From Candidatus Bathyarchaeota archaeon (GTDB taxonomy: Archaea > Thermoproteota > Bathyarchaeia > 40CM-2-53-6), in NCBI GenBank assembly GCA_005882955.1, contig VBBB01000057.1:1-5238 (forward strand): DNA of 5,238 bases, in the 5' to 3' direction. The translations under genes were made by a program, and so were the position numbers. The notes beneath the pieces were generated by a model. It saw only the letters and a list, made by a program, of their open reading frames with translations. It searched no databases and had not been told where the DNA came from. Shown piece by piece: positions 4,686-5,238 of this stretch; position 1 is the stretch's first letter; the number at the start of each line of letters is the position of its first letter.

Positions 4686-5238
4686 CTAGTTGTTCTTCCC
4701 ACGATTCTTCGGAAGCCACTTCTTGATTGTTGCCGGGTCTATCCTCTTCAACTCGGTCTCGGGTAGAACGCTGAGGAGGTTCCAGCCAAGGTCGAGGGTC
4801 GTGTCGATGTCTCGGTTCTCGTAGAGGCCTTGGTTTATGAACTTCCGTTCGAATTCATCAGCGAACTGCAGGTAGAGCTTGTCGCGTGCCGAGAGTGCCT
4901 CTTCACCGACGACTGCGACTAGGTCACGGAAGGATCGCCCTTCAGCGAATGCGTAGTAGAGCTGGTCAGAGACTTCCCTGTGATCCTCTCGTGTCTTGCC
5001 CTTTCCAATTCCTTCTTTCATAAGTCGCGAGAGCGAGGGCGCGGGGTCTATCGGTGGATAGATGCCCTTCCGGTGGAGTGAACGGTCAACCATGAGTTGG
5101 CCCTCTGTAATGTAGCCTGTTAGATCAGGAACAGGATGCGTCCTGTCATCTCCAGGCATAGTTAGGATTGGCATCTGAGTAATCGAGCCTTTCGATCCCT
5201 TCAACCTTCCCGCTCGTTCGTAGATCGTGGCAAGGTCT
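4686..5238 (-). CDS. atpB: A/V-type ATP synthase subunit B, C-terminal part (5' end outside window)
   Basis: Subunit B is the non-catalytic nucleotide-binding subunit that alternates with catalytic subunit A in the A3B3 head. The frame is open to the right edge, giving the last 183 residues of a protein usually about 460 long; the TTG at 5204 is an internal Leu codon, because the preceding codons read DLATIYERAGR, which continues the family sequence. Visible are SITQMPILTMPGDD, then HPVPDLTGYITEGQ, and the ATP synthase alpha/beta signature PPIDPAPSLS (about 61-70 of the partial product), where the Ser-x-Ser and Asp are conserved. The C-terminal helical domain follows, with DTTLDLGWNLLSVLP near the end. 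The degenerate P-loop region is off the window. B then D with a three-base spacer is the common archaeal operon order. Confidence 0.96.
   Translation of the reverse strand, partial: DLATIYERAGRLKGSKGSITQMPILTMPGDDRTHPVPDLTGYITEGQLMVDRSLHRKGIYPPIDPAPSLSRLMKEGIGKGKTREDHREVSDQLYYAFAEGRSFRDLVAVVGEEALSARDKLYLQFADEFERKFINQGLYENRDIDTTLDLGWNLLSVLPETELKRIDPATIKKWLPKNRGKNN

Noticed and set aside
4408..4719. 103-residue open frame on the minus strand across the atpB-atpD junction
   Set aside because: It lies in another frame under two certain genes, is Ser/Gly/Pro/Glu-rich of low-complexity character and matches no family.
4686..5204. TTG at 5204 as the start of subunit B
   Set aside because: The codons before it read DLATIYERAGR, which continues the subunit B family sequence to the right edge.

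Overview
The window is most likely archaeal, probably from the TACK side (a Bathyarchaeia- or Nitrososphaeria-like genome). That lineage guess rests on gene content and style only. The evidence for an archaeon is an A/V-type ATP synthase B-D gene pair, a small TFIIS-like zinc-ribbon protein, a flavin-dependent thymidylate synthase of the archaeal SQQSQRY type, TTG/GTG starts and GGTGA/GGAGG ribosome sites. Base composition looks close to 50% G+C. The window is gene-dense, with no gap longer than 184 bases and no RNA gene, mobile element or CRISPR recognised.

Layout. (1) Plus strand, 2-2226: the C-terminal 443 residues of an FtsX/MacB-type ABC permease, cut by the left edge, followed by its ATPase partner across a TTGA stop/start overlap. 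Together they form an ABC exporter or mechanotransmission-type system of unknown substrate. (2) Minus strand, 3458 down to 2269: two overlapping genes that both resemble ThyX. The upstream one (151 aa) keeps the N-terminal flavin-site motif but lacks the RHR core. The downstream one (245 aa) keeps the RHR core and dUMP-side motifs but has lost the N-terminal histidine. (3) Divergently, plus strand, 3643-4005: a 120-aa protein with two Cys4 modules, its ribosome binding site in the loop of a short perfect inverted repeat. (4) Minus strand, 5238 down to 4002: the C-terminal part of A-type ATP synthase subunit B (cut by the right edge), then subunit D three bases later. The stop of subunit D and the stop of the zinc-ribbon gene interlock on one CTAG.

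The most notable point is the thymidylate synthase pair. It is not simply one gene broken by a frameshift, because both products contain their own version of the ThyX N-terminal region. They look like paralogues that have degenerated in complementary places. ThyX active sites are built at subunit interfaces, so an obligate heteromeric ThyX is a testable reading. Secondary points are the zinc-ribbon protein, which lacks the acidic pair of transcript-cleavage factors, and the extra helical SHOCT-like tail on the ABC ATPase.
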